Assembly: GCA_023700825.1 (NCBI GenBank)
Contig: JAMPYE010000012.1
Span: 1 to 21,531, forward strand
DNA length: 21,531 nucleotides
Direction of reading: 5' to 3'
Origin: Thermoanaerobaculia bacterium
GTDB taxonomy: Bacteria; Acidobacteriota; Thermoanaerobaculia; Gp7-AA8
How positions within the stretch are numbered: position 1 is the stretch's first letter; every line of letters begins with the position of its first letter. Positions 6,772 to 15,335 of the stretch are shown piece after piece. A program made the translations under genes and the position numbers. The notes below the pieces were generated by a model. That model did no database searches, was not told the origin of the DNA, and saw only the letters and a program-made list of their open reading frames with translations.

Positions 6772-7545
6772 GACCGCCACGATGTTGTAGCCGCAGTCGA
6801 CGAACATGACTTCGCCGGTGATGCCGGACGCCATCGGGGAGACGAGGAAGAGGGCGGCGTCACCGACCTCGCGAAGCTCGACGTTTCGGTGGAGCGGCGA
6901 GAGTTTCTCGTGGTGGCGCATCATCGTCGTAAACCCGCGGATGCCGCGTGCGGCGAGCGTGTTCACCGGGCCCGCGGAGATCGCGTTCACGCGGATGTTC
7001 TTCGCGCCGAGCTCCGCGGCGAGGTAGCGGACGCCCGCCTCGAGCGATGCCTTGGCGAGCCCCATCAGGTTGTAGCCCGGGATCACCTTGGTCGAGCCGT
7101 AGTAGGTGAGCGCGAGAATCGAGCCCCCTCCGTTCTTCTCGAACACCGGCGTCGCCTCGCGCGCCATCGCGACGAGCGAGTAGGACGAGATGTCGTGCGC
7201 GAGCTTGAATCCCTCGCGCGAGGTCGTCTCCGAGAACGGCCCCTCGAGCTCGTGCTTCGGTGCGAAGGCCACCGAGTGAACGAACGTGTCGAGCCGGCCG
7301 AACTCCCGGTCGACGGTCCGGAACACCGCGGCGATCTCCGAATCGATCGTCACGTCGCACGGCAGAATGAGCGATCCCGGCAACGTCGTCGCGAGCTCGG
7401 TAACCCCTTCTTTCAGCCTTTCTCCCTGGTAGGTGAAGGCCAGACGCATTCCTTCACGGGAGAGCGACTGCGCGATCGCCCACGCGATCGAGCGCGAGTT
7501 CGCGACACCGAAGATGACGCCTGTGCGGCCGTCGAGCATGCCCAT
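6769..7545 (-). CDS. fabI: Enoyl-[acyl-carrier-protein] reductase (NADH), FabI type
   Basis: Last reductive step of each fatty-acid elongation cycle: trans-2-enoyl-ACP to acyl-ACP, cytosolic tetramer. It is a short-chain dehydrogenase fold with the FabI-type N-terminus GVIFGVANSRSIAWAIA, the catalytic Tyr-x6-Lys in YNLMGLAK, and RVNAISAGPVNTLAARGI. Length 258 is typical. Relative to the E. coli enzyme, the position of Gly93 is Ala (HSVAFAP), while the Met159 and Phe203 equivalents are kept; Ala is common there in other FabIs, so triclosan sensitivity is not ruled out. The start is well supported: AGGAGG at 7551-7556, 5 bases before the ATG. TATCAT at 7575-7580 is a possible -10. The stop codon TAG is directly followed by AGGCGAG repeat units. 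Confidence 0.97.
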   Translation of the reverse strand: MGMLDGRTGVIFGVANSRSIAWAIAQSLSREGMRLAFTYQGERLKEGVTELATTLPGSLILPCDVTIDSEIAAVFRTVDREFGRLDTFVHSVAFAPKHELEGPFSETTSREGFKLAHDISSYSLVAMAREATPVFEKNGGGSILALTYYGSTKVIPGYNLMGLAKASLEAGVRYLAAELGAKNIRVNAISAGPVNTLAARGIRGFTTMMRHHEKLSPLHRNVELREVGDAALFLVSPMASGITGEVMFVDCGYNIVAV

Positions 7546-7582
7546 TCGAGTCCTCCTGAAAACTGCGGGTGCCGATGATACC

Positions 7583-7733
7583 GAATTGAGAATTGGGAAT
7601 TGAGAATTGAGAGATGACGGGTCGTTCGAGCGATCCCCGATTCGTTATACGTCGCAGTTATATGTTCGAAAAAATGAATATGACAACCATAGCCATCATC
7701 AATACCTCTCAACTCTCAATTCTGAATTCCGAG
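7583..7733. repeat. Heptamer-armed inverted-repeat element, copy 3 (GAATTGA units)
   Basis: Five units of period 7 (GAATTGA, GAATTGG, GAATTGA, GAATTGA, GAGATGA) at 7583-7617 face units TCTCAAC, TCTCAAT, TCTGAAT at 7707-7727. The 17-base stretches 7597-7613 and 7713-7729 are inverted repeats with one mismatch. The roughly 100-base interior is AT-rich compared with the whole window and has no coding sign. The unit sequence is unrelated to that of copies 1, 2, 4 and 6, but the arrangement is the same. The right arm overlaps the end of the DUF962 gene and supplies its stop codon; the left arm lies just upstream of the fabI promoter region. Confidence 0.7.
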
Positions 7734-8033
7734 TTTCCCCAACTCGGCCTCCATCTTCCCCGTCAGCACGAGCCAGAGCATCTTGTAGTCGGCGGCCAGC
7801 GACCAGAAGGGGTGACCGAAGGTCGCGGGCTTGTTCCCCTCGACGAAGAAATGCGCGTACCACGCGAAGCCGTAACCGATCAGCGGCGCGCCGAGGAGGC
7901 ACCACGGATTCACCGTTACCGCGAGCGAGACCATCGTGAGCGCCAGGATCGATCCGATCGCGTGAAGCGTCCGCGTCGCCCTCTTCGAATGGGCGCGAAC
8001 GTAGAACGGCCAGAACTCCGCGAAAGTCTTCAT
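7716..8033 (-). CDS. DUF962/Mpo1-like small membrane protein
   Basis: Matches the DUF962 (YGL010w/Mpo1) family: FYVRAHSKRATRTLHAIGS near the N-terminus and YGFAWYAHFFVEGNKPATFG, HPFWSLAADYKML in the C-terminal half, with the conserved histidines His15, His24, His61 and His74. The yeast member Mpo1 is an Fe(II)-dependent dioxygenase in alpha-oxidation of 2-hydroxy fatty acids; whether bacterial members do the same chemistry is not established for this protein. It is 105 residues long with two or so hydrophobic stretches (about 27-41 and 44-60). ATG at 8033 is preceded by GGAG 9 bases upstream and, further up, TAGAAT (8055-8060). The last residues (GIQN) and the TGA lie inside the GAATTGA-type repeat. 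Confidence 0.88.
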   Translation of the reverse strand: MKTFAEFWPFYVRAHSKRATRTLHAIGSILALTMVSLAVTVNPWCLLGAPLIGYGFAWYAHFFVEGNKPATFGHPFWSLAADYKMLWLVLTGKMEAELGKLGIQN

Positions 8034-8054
8034 CGATGGCTCCGGTATCGGTGG

Positions 8055-8074
8055 ATTCTAGTGCGCCCGCGCAC
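8055..8074 (-). promoter_or_regulatory. Candidate -10 and adjacent palindrome upstream of the DUF962 gene
   Basis: Minus-strand TAGAAT (8055-8060) is immediately preceded by a perfect 6+6 dyad, GTGCGC-CC-GCGCAC (8061-8074). The dyad sits where a repressor would block the -10 to -35 spacer, but it is GC-rich and next to a repeat element, so it may simply belong to that element. No -35 match is seen. Confidence 0.25.
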
Positions 8075-8084
8075 GGAAATCGAT

Positions 8085-8193
8085 GATGCGGCGGGAGGCG
8101 ATGAGCAGGCCATGGGATGGAAGCGACAGGCGAACGGAGCCCACAGTCGATCGACGCTCTACTTTCTTCGCCCTTCGCCTCTCGCCTCTCGCC
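8085..8193 (+). repeat. Heptamer repeat element, copy 4 (degenerate)
   Basis: Four units of period 7 (CTTCGCC, CTTCGCC, TCTCGCC, TCTCGCC) at 8166-8193 run directly into the bamA stop codon (TGA, 8194-8196). At the other side, 8094-8117 reads GGGAGGCGATGAGCAGGCCATGGGA, which aligns with the start of copy 6 (AGGCGATTAGCAGTCATGTGGA). The interior is short (about 50 bases) and lacks the conserved GCTTTCGCGGCG block, so this looks like a decayed or deleted copy in the same orientation as copy 6. Confidence 0.55.
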
Positions 8194-11061
8194 TCAGAAC
8201 GAGAATCCGATCGTGACGAACTCGAGCCACTGGCTCTCGTGCGGCTCGGCGTCGATGTTGTAGGCGAGGTCGAGGCGGATCGGACCCACGGGAGTCCGGA
8301 AGAAGACTCCGGCGCCGACGGCGTAACGAAGGTAGTCGAAATCGACGGTGCTCACGAGCCGCCAGACCTGGCCGGCATCGACGAAGCCCGCGACACCGAG
8401 CGACTCGGTCAGCGGATAGCGCAGCTCGATGTTGCCGATGAGCAGCGCATTGCCACCTTGCGGGGTGAACGCAAGCTCCGGCCTCGGGTCGTCGAAGATC
8501 GTGGCGCCGGGAGGATCGGGCTCCCCGTCGAATCCGTACTCCCCCAGGATTCCGAGCTCGTCGAGACGGAAGCCGCGGTGGGAGTTCTCACCGCCTCCGA
8601 AAAAACGCTCCGAGTAGGGAACAGGATTGATCGGGTCGTCGAGGTTGCTCCGCGGCTCGATCGCTCCCACGCGCGCCGAAACCGCAAGCGTCGCGCGGCC
8701 GATCGGCTGGTACCAGTTCCCCTGGAGGTATCCCTTGAGGAATTTCGGTTCGGCGCTGAAGACCGGGAAGGCGTATTCGACCGAGCCGAGCACGAGGAAC
8801 CCGCGCTTCGGGTCGAGCACGTCGTCACGCTTGTCCCAGAAGACGGTCTGCGTCACGCTCGCGACCGTGTCTTCCTTCTCCTCCTGCCCGATGATGACGA
8901 TGGCGTCGTTGCAGGCAGCTTCGTCGAGCGAGGGGTCGCAGGTGTAGTCGACGAGACGATAGTCGTAACGAAGCGAGATACGGAGATCGCGGCGCACGAT
9001 CTTCGAGAGCTCGACGAACATCCCGCTCTTTTCCAGCAGCACCTTCTCGTCTTTGAGCTCGTCGTCCTGGAAAATGCTCACCTGCGTCGGCAGGTCGAAG
9101 TTGAACGTGAACGGCTCCTGGAACGTGAGCACGACCTTCTGTCTCGGTTGCGAGTAGACCGCCTCGAGCCCGAGGTATCGGCCCGTGCCGAACAGGTTCC
9201 TGTGGGAGAGCGTTCCAGAGACTCGGAAGTCCTCGTCGACGGAGTAACCGACCGAGCCCGTGAGCCTGACTGCGCGCCCCTCTTCCACCCGGATCTCGAG
9301 ATCGCGATCGGGGCTCGTCCCGGCGGCCGGTTTCGGCGTGATCGAGATGCGCCCGAAGATCGCAAGTTTGCTGAGCTCCCGTTGAGCCTGGTTGAGCGTC
9401 GCGATACTGAGCGGCACACCCCTCTTCAACAGCCTGCTCGTCCTGATGCGGACGACCCGATCGTCGGTGTAGGTGTTGCCGACGACCGACACCTCCCCGA
9501 CGCGGAACCGGGCGCCCTCGAAGACGCGGAAGACGAGGTCCGCCTCGCTCCGGTCCTCCGAATAGGTCGCATCCGGCTCGACTCGTGATTCGGGATATCC
9601 CGCGGCGTCATACGCGCCCTGGAGAGCGACCATGTCGAGCGCGATGTTGCGAGGATTCGTCGGATCGCCCGCCTTCGACTCCAATGGCGGAAGGCGGGAC
9701 GCGTCGATCGCGTAGTTGCCTTCGATCGCGACGCTGCGGTTCGTCGTCTTCGGCCCTTCCACGATCGGGAAGATGACCTCGAGCTTCGCGTCACCGATTT
9801 CCTCGACCCTTGCCGTCTGCGTCGTCACCTCGAGGAATCCCTGTGAACGGTAGAACGCCTCGATCGCGTCGCGATCCTCTTCGAGCGTCGTCCTCGTGAC
9901 TCCGACTCCGCCACCGAAGAAGACGGCGGCGATTCTCTGCAGGAGCGTCGGCGGGTTGGTCTCGATCACCTTCGCGATCCGTTCGTCCGGTACGCCGGAG
10001 TTGCCGAGGAAGCTGACCTTCTCGACGGCGAACTTCGTGCCCGGCTTCGTGATGAACTTGATCGTGAGCCTGTCCTTCGTACGCTCTTCGGCGATCTCGA
10101 TCTCTGCCTGGTAGTAGCCTTTCTGCTGGTAGTACTCGAGCATCTCGTCGACGGCGCGGTCGACGTCGTCGGGCGTGTACGCGGCGCGCTTGCCGCGCGG
10201 CAGCATGCGACGGAGCGCGCGGCGGTTGTCGCCTTCGAGCTCGACCACGACGATCGGGCCGACGTCCACGGCGTAGGTCAGGTTCATCGCTCGCGTTTCC
10301 GCGGAGTAGTTTTCTTCCGCGACGCGGACCTCGGCGGCGCGATGTCCCTTCTTCACCAGGCGCTGGCGCAGCTCCTCGCCCCAGTCGCGAGCGCGCCTGC
10401 TCGAGTAGATCTCGCCCCCGCGCCTGCCGAACATCTCGAGGATGCCGGCCGCGCCGAAGGGCGCGAGCGAGCCTTCGAACCGCACGTCCCCGACCGAGGC
10501 GCGCGGCCCCATCGTGACGAAGAAGGTCACCGAGGCGCTTCGCGTATCCCGGCGGTAGTCGGTCGCGGGATCGACCACGGACTCCACGAAGCCGCGCCGG
10601 CTCAGCGAAAGCTGCATCGCGGTCGCGCTGCGATCGACGGCGCTGAGGCTGAGCACGTCGCCCACCTTGACGACCACCTGTCCCTTCACGCTGTCCTGCT
10701 CTTCTCCGAGCCCTTCGATCGTCACCGTCTCGATCCGGTAGTTGACGAACACGAGAAAGGTCACCGCAACACGACCGTCTTCGAGCCGCGTCGCGTCGAC
10801 ACGGATGTCGCGAAACTGGCCCGTCGCGTGGAGCGCGTGGATCGACCGGTCCACCTCCCGCGGATCGAGAGGCTTGCCTACGCTCACGAGCACGATCGGA
10901 TCGAGCTTCCCGGTGTCGATCTGGGTGTCGGCGCGGAAGCCGACGCTCGCAACCTCGCTTCCATAGTACGAGGCCGCCGGCGGCGCCTGCGCCCGCGCGC
11001 TTTGCCCCGCGAAGGCGAGAGCCAGCGCGAGGAGCAGCACCGCTGTACGCACCCTCACCAT
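8194..11061 (-). CDS. BamA/TamA-family (Omp85) outer-membrane assembly protein with about seven POTRA domains
   Basis: A 955-residue Omp85 protein that would insert or assist beta-barrel proteins in the outer membrane. It has a signal peptide (residues 1 to about 25, ending SARAQA). I count seven POTRA-like repeats, at about 35-115, 110-197, 187-278, 270-354, 344-450, 442-530 and 520-600, each ending in a V-x-V/I-x-G-type strand such as VEKVSFLGNS and VGEVSVVGNT. A C-terminal 16-strand-type barrel follows (about 600-955) with the loop-6 motif GGGENSHRGF (canonical VRGF) and a terminal Phe (TIGFSF). BamA usually has five POTRAs and TamA three. The start at 11061 was chosen for the signal peptide; the open frame continues upstream inside tamB. 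The ATG overlaps the tamB stop by 7 bases, with GGAGG 11 bases upstream. Confidence 0.93.
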   Translation of the reverse strand: MVRVRTAVLLLALALAFAGQSARAQAPPAASYYGSEVASVGFRADTQIDTGKLDPIVLVSVGKPLDPREVDRSIHALHATGQFRDIRVDATRLEDGRVAVTFLVFVNYRIETVTIEGLGEEQDSVKGQVVVKVGDVLSLSAVDRSATAMQLSLSRRGFVESVVDPATDYRRDTRSASVTFFVTMGPRASVGDVRFEGSLAPFGAAGILEMFGRRGGEIYSSRRARDWGEELRQRLVKKGHRAAEVRVAEENYSAETRAMNLTYAVDVGPIVVVELEGDNRRALRRMLPRGKRAAYTPDDVDRAVDEMLEYYQQKGYYQAEIEIAEERTKDRLTIKFITKPGTKFAVEKVSFLGNSGVPDERIAKVIETNPPTLLQRIAAVFFGGGVGVTRTTLEEDRDAIEAFYRSQGFLEVTTQTARVEEIGDAKLEVIFPIVEGPKTTNRSVAIEGNYAIDASRLPPLESKAGDPTNPRNIALDMVALQGAYDAAGYPESRVEPDATYSEDRSEADLVFRVFEGARFRVGEVSVVGNTYTDDRVVRIRTSRLLKRGVPLSIATLNQAQRELSKLAIFGRISITPKPAAGTSPDRDLEIRVEEGRAVRLTGSVGYSVDEDFRVSGTLSHRNLFGTGRYLGLEAVYSQPRQKVVLTFQEPFTFNFDLPTQVSIFQDDELKDEKVLLEKSGMFVELSKIVRRDLRISLRYDYRLVDYTCDPSLDEAACNDAIVIIGQEEKEDTVASVTQTVFWDKRDDVLDPKRGFLVLGSVEYAFPVFSAEPKFLKGYLQGNWYQPIGRATLAVSARVGAIEPRSNLDDPINPVPYSERFFGGGENSHRGFRLDELGILGEYGFDGEPDPPGATIFDDPRPELAFTPQGGNALLIGNIELRYPLTESLGVAGFVDAGQVWRLVSTVDFDYLRYAVGAGVFFRTPVGPIRLDLAYNIDAEPHESQWLEFVTIGFSF

Positions 11062-14000
11062 TGGCCCGCGAACCTCCGCCTGAACGTCAGATCGACGGCG
11101 TTGATGATGAAGCTCGTGTCCTTCGTGCTGTCGCGCGTGAACTGCAACACGAGGTTGTCCGAGATGCGCCACTCGATGATCTCGATGTCCTCGCCCTTCT
11201 CGTCGAGCGTGTAGGTCACGATCGCCCGCAACTCGCGCGAGATCATCTTGTCGAGCGTGACCTGCGGCTTGTCGGTCGACAGTCCCTCGATTCGCACCGA
11301 GTCGGCAAAGGGGACCGCGGACGAGAGAACCCCGCCGACACTCGCATCGACGAGGGTGTTCCGCGCGTCGGTGAACGTCGAGCTCGCCGACGATCCGCCT
11401 TCCTGCGGGAGCCCGCCTCCCAGCAGCGTGAGCAGCGTGAGATCCTCGACGGGCGGATCGCTCGTGACGGTCGCCTCCAACCGGTCGAGGGTCCCCGTCA
11501 GGTTCACCGTGATGTCGTATTCGCTCTGGTAGCGCCCCTCTGCGGAAATGTCGATGTAAGGATCGGTGCGGAACGGATTCTGGAAATCGATCGTCCCGCG
11601 CGCGAGGCGGTACTCGACGTCGCGCAGCTCGAACGTTCCGCCCTCGTCGAGAACGACTCGCCCTACGGCGACGGGCCGGGCCAGGGTACCGGTGACGCGG
11701 AGCTCGCCGGAGCCGGTGATGTCGGCGAGGTTGTTCCGCACCGCGATCGAACGCGGCTTGAGAGTCACGTCGAGCCCGAGGAGGATGTCTTCCTGCCACG
11801 GCGCCGCGATCGCGTCGATCGTCAGCTTGCGATCGAGAAACAGGTCGGTGATCGCCTTGTTGAGGTCGACTTTCTTCGAGTAGAGCACCTTGTCGAGCTC
11901 CACGGTCCCGTTGACCCGGAGCTTCTCGGCGATGTCGCCCGTGACGATCAGATCGCAGTCGCCGCCGATGCTCAGGTTCGGGGTCACCCGCGCCGAGAAC
12001 TTCCTTCCCTGCACCGACACGCGAAGTTGCGAGCGCCCCTTCGCGTCGCGATCGATCGAGCCCCCCGCCGTGATCCTCCCCGTTCCGAGGATGGCGTTGA
12101 ACGTGTCGATCTTCACCCCGCGCTCGCTCAGCACGAGCACCGCGTTCACCTGCTTGAACGGTTGCGGAATGTCCGGGATGCGGATCTCCCCTCCGCGCAT
12201 CTCCGCGGTGCCGCTGACCTTCACGTCGTCGAGCGGCCCCGCGGCGCCCAGCGCAAGATTGATCGGCCCGCGCATCCGGATGTCGGGAAGCGCGTAGTTC
12301 AGAAGCTCGGCGCTCAGCGTCCCGTTGACCTCGAGATCCGCCCGGTTCCCGGAAAACGACACCGAGCCGGCGACGGCGAACGGCTCGTCATCGACGGCGA
12401 GCTGGAAATTGCCGAGCTCGAGCTTCCCGCCGCGGAACGAAAAGGTCGCGGGACTGGGCGTGCGAATCCGATGAGGGCCCGCGGCAACGTCGACGTCGAC
12501 GAGCCTGCCCGTGACCGACACATTCGCGAGGTCGTTCGCATTTCCGCGTACGTCCAGCTCGAGGGCCGCGCTCCCCGAGGTGACGAGCTCGTACTTCTTC
12601 GAGAGATCGACGAGCACCGGCGCGCCCGCGTCGACGACGGCGCGCACGGATCCCGCGAGCTCGCCCGTCCCCGCGTCGACCGTTCCGGATCCCTTGATCC
12701 GCGCGAGATGACCGAGGCTACCTTCGACCGTGAACCCCTGTGGCTTGACTGCGACGAAGAGCGTGCTCGGTGGTGTGTCGGGACCCCCTTCGTAACCCAG
12801 GATGCGCGCGTCTTCCAGCCGCGCATCGATGACGATCTCGGGATGCTTCATGTTACCCGCGCCGCTCGAGGTGAGAACCAGCATCCCGCTGACCGTCTCG
12901 TCGAGATCGGGCCAGCCTTTCAACTTCGAGAGGTCGATCCCCCGGCTCTGAAGCACGTATTCGAAGCGTTCGGCCGCGATGTCGTACGAGAACTCGCCCT
13001 CGATGCTCCCCGCGGCGAGCCGGGCCTTCAGCTCGCGGACGTGCATCGAGCCCCGGTCGAACTCGATCTCCCCAGAGACGAGCTCGATCGGCTCGCCGGC
13101 AAGCACCGCGCCCCGGAGCGCGAGCGACCCTCTGCCCCGGAGCTCCGTGAGTTTGCCGTCGAGGGACATCGTGCCGGTGACGACGCCGTCGATCGGCGAC
13201 TTGCCTTCCTCGCTGAAGAACGCGTAGACCGACGAAACGGGGTAGTTCTGCATTCCGATGCGGCACTCGAGCTCGAGCCCCTTCTCCTCGGGAGTCCACC
13301 CGAGCATTCCATCGATGCTCGCGCGCGCCCCGCCGTCGACGACCTCGAGCGACTCGAAGAGCACGGAGCCCCGGCTCGGCTTTCCGGTCACGCGAATGCC
13401 GCCGGTCACCATGCCGCGGATCGGAAACTTCAAACCGACCGCGTCGAGCGCACGTTTCGCGGAGTAGCGGGACGCATCGATCGTGAGACTGAACGTGGGC
13501 TCGCCGCCCGGAGGCAGCCCGATGCCGTCACGAAGGGTGATCGACCCGCCGTCGGCCTCGAACCGCGCGCGACGGAACAGAATCCGGCTCTCTACCGAGT
13601 CGTAGCGAAGGTCGACGTCGGCATGGCCGAGCTCGGCTCCCGCCCAGGTGAAGCCGCTCGCCACGACCCGGGCGTCCACCACCGGGCGCGTGAGCTTCCC
13701 GCGGAGCTCCGCGCGAATCGTGCCGTTGCCCGCGATGCCGAACAGCTTCCAGTCCTTCTCGCCTAACGAGTGCGCGATGTCCGCCGTGATCCGGTCGAGC
13801 TCCCGGATGTCGCGGGCGTGAACGTTCGCGTCGATCGACGCGTCCAGCCCCTCGAGCGCGAACCCGCCGGTGATCGTAGCCGAGGTCGAGCCGGTCTCGA
13901 TCTGCAAAGGCTCGAAGGTGAGCCGTCGTTTTGCCAGCCGGTAGCGCACGCTTCCCTCGACCGGAACTGCATAGAGTGCCCGCGTCGTCCCGTCACGTGC

Positions 14001-15296
14001 GACCTCGATCTCCGTCGTCCCCTCCCCGCTCCCCGCGAGAACGTCCTTCCCGCGCCACCGGTAGGCGAGCTTCCCGTCGGCGTGGCCCATCAGCCCGGAA
14101 GATCCGATCCCCCATACGCCCAGGAGCTGCTCGACCCGGACGTCGCGGTGCTCGACCTCGAAGACGTTGTCCGCGTCACCCGCGGGAATCGTGAGAGCGA
14201 CGCGCGCCTCGCCACCGGCGAAGGTCGCCTCGTCGAGCGCCACTTCGATGTCTCCCCCGGCGAGGCGAAAGTGCCCGTCGATCTTCCCGACCTTGTAAAC
14301 GTCGTACCGGGCGGCGACCGAACGGAACGTTCCCGCGATCTCGAGAGTCTCCTTGCCGCGAATCGTGAGAGTCGACACGACGCGGCCCTCGAGCTCTCTC
14401 TCCTTCGGCAGGCCGAGTGGCCCGCGCAAACGCGCGAGATCGGCGCGAACGTCCGCCGCGAGATCGATCACTCCCGTCTCCCCGAAGGTGATGCTTCCGC
14501 GGGCGCCGACGTCGAGCGCGCTGTTCCTCGCGCCGAGCGACGTGATCGTGAGCGCCCGCTTGTCGGCACTGACGTCGGCATCGACCATCATCGGCGGAAG
14601 CTTGATCTCTCCGGCGACGACGCGAAGCTCTCCACCCTTCACGAGGGCGCGCAGCGACTCGAGCCGCTTGCCGGGCCGGATCTCCGATTCGACGTTTGCG
14701 AGCGCGAGCTTCACGCCCGCGTCGCGATCGACGTACTCGACCGCCGCGCCCCGGAGCAGGATTCTGCGGATGTCGACGTTCGGCGCCTCACCGCCAGTCG
14801 AGTTCCACGACGGAAGATTGAATCCGCCTCCCTGCGCTTCCGGGAGCTTCTCGATCGAGACCGAAGCGTCGTAGACGCGGATCGTCCCGAGGTCGATGCG
14901 CCGCTCGACGAGCGATCGGATGATCCCGCTGATCTCGATGCGTCCCACGCGCGCGAAGTCGGCGCTCGAGGCTCCGGGCAGATTCGCGATCCGGATGTCT
15001 CGAACGACGATTCGCGGCGGGATGGTCGGCCAGACCGAAACGCGCCCGACGGCCACGTCGCGACCGAGCCCTTCCTCGAGGATGATCGAGATCCGGTCAC
15101 CGACCACTTCCCCGGACGTTCCGGTCTCGAACCAGAACCATGCCGCGGCCACGAGGATCACCACGATCGCGACCGTGGTCCGCGCCGCCCGGTAGATGCC
15201 CCGACGGCAGCCGCAACCCCGCTTCGGCGCGGGTGCCTCTTCGGCGGGCGCCCGGTCGTCGGGCTCTTCGCTGGGGCTGTCGGTATCAGGAGCCAT
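11055..15296 (-). CDS. tamB: TamB-like translocation/assembly module (AsmA-like, DUF490 C-terminus)
   Basis: A 1413-residue protein with a short acidic cytoplasmic tail, one N-terminal membrane anchor (about residues 41-57) and a very long periplasmic part made of beta-strand repeats. This is the organisation of AsmA/TamB proteins, which bridge the periplasm and are implicated in phospholipid and outer-membrane protein transport. Early AsmA-like features (GRDVAVGRVSVWPTIPPRIV) and a C-terminal TamB domain (roughly the last 350 residues, with GSGELRVTGTLARPV, GTIDFQNPFRTDPYID) are recognisable. The next gene downstream encodes an Omp85 protein and overlaps by 7 bases, as expected for a TamA-TamB pair. 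The start lies 39 bases after the end of the glycerate kinase gene, so the three form one likely operon. The Shine-Dalgarno sequence is weak. Confidence 0.93.
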   Translation of the reverse strand: MAPDTDSPSEEPDDRAPAEEAPAPKRGCGCRRGIYRAARTTVAIVVILVAAAWFWFETGTSGEVVGDRISIILEEGLGRDVAVGRVSVWPTIPPRIVVRDIRIANLPGASSADFARVGRIEISGIIRSLVERRIDLGTIRVYDASVSIEKLPEAQGGGFNLPSWNSTGGEAPNVDIRRILLRGAAVEYVDRDAGVKLALANVESEIRPGKRLESLRALVKGGELRVVAGEIKLPPMMVDADVSADKRALTITSLGARNSALDVGARGSITFGETGVIDLAADVRADLARLRGPLGLPKERELEGRVVSTLTIRGKETLEIAGTFRSVAARYDVYKVGKIDGHFRLAGGDIEVALDEATFAGGEARVALTIPAGDADNVFEVEHRDVRVEQLLGVWGIGSSGLMGHADGKLAYRWRGKDVLAGSGEGTTEIEVARDGTTRALYAVPVEGSVRYRLAKRRLTFEPLQIETGSTSATITGGFALEGLDASIDANVHARDIRELDRITADIAHSLGEKDWKLFGIAGNGTIRAELRGKLTRPVVDARVVASGFTWAGAELGHADVDLRYDSVESRILFRRARFEADGGSITLRDGIGLPPGGEPTFSLTIDASRYSAKRALDAVGLKFPIRGMVTGGIRVTGKPSRGSVLFESLEVVDGGARASIDGMLGWTPEEKGLELECRIGMQNYPVSSVYAFFSEEGKSPIDGVVTGTMSLDGKLTELRGRGSLALRGAVLAGEPIELVSGEIEFDRGSMHVRELKARLAAGSIEGEFSYDIAAERFEYVLQSRGIDLSKLKGWPDLDETVSGMLVLTSSGAGNMKHPEIVIDARLEDARILGYEGGPDTPPSTLFVAVKPQGFTVEGSLGHLARIKGSGTVDAGTGELAGSVRAVVDAGAPVLVDLSKKYELVTSGSAALELDVRGNANDLANVSVTGRLVDVDVAAGPHRIRTPSPATFSFRGGKLELGNFQLAVDDEPFAVAGSVSFSGNRADLEVNGTLSAELLNYALPDIRMRGPINLALGAAGPLDDVKVSGTAEMRGGEIRIPDIPQPFKQVNAVLVLSERGVKIDTFNAILGTGRITAGGSIDRDAKGRSQLRVSVQGRKFSARVTPNLSIGGDCDLIVTGDIAEKLRVNGTVELDKVLYSKKVDLNKAITDLFLDRKLTIDAIAAPWQEDILLGLDVTLKPRSIAVRNNLADITGSGELRVTGTLARPVAVGRVVLDEGGTFELRDVEYRLARGTIDFQNPFRTDPYIDISAEGRYQSEYDITVNLTGTLDRLEATVTSDPPVEDLTLLTLLGGGLPQEGGSSASSTFTDARNTLVDASVGGVLSSAVPFADSVRIEGLSTDKPQVTLDKMISRELRAIVTYTLDEKGEDIEIIEWRISDNLVLQFTRDSTKDTSFIINAVDLTFRRRFAGQW

Positions 15297-15335
15297 GCCG
15301 TCTTGATCGCGCGTTCGTCCGGGCGCACGAAACTC

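Noticed and set aside
6769..7545. Intrinsic triclosan resistance of FabI from Ala at the E. coli Gly93 position
   Set aside because: Ala is found at this position in other known FabI enzymes and the other inhibitor-contacting residues are kept, so no resistance can be claimed.
11062..11799. N-terminal extension of the bamA-type gene to 1201 residues
   Set aside because: The upstream codons are out-of-frame tamB sequence rich in Arg and lack conservation features; the ATG at 11061 gives a textbook signal peptide.
11061..13766. 901-codon plus-strand open frame opposite tamB
   Set aside because: Same Arg/Asp/Glu/His-rich shadow composition, and it lies wholly within a recognisable TamB coding sequence.
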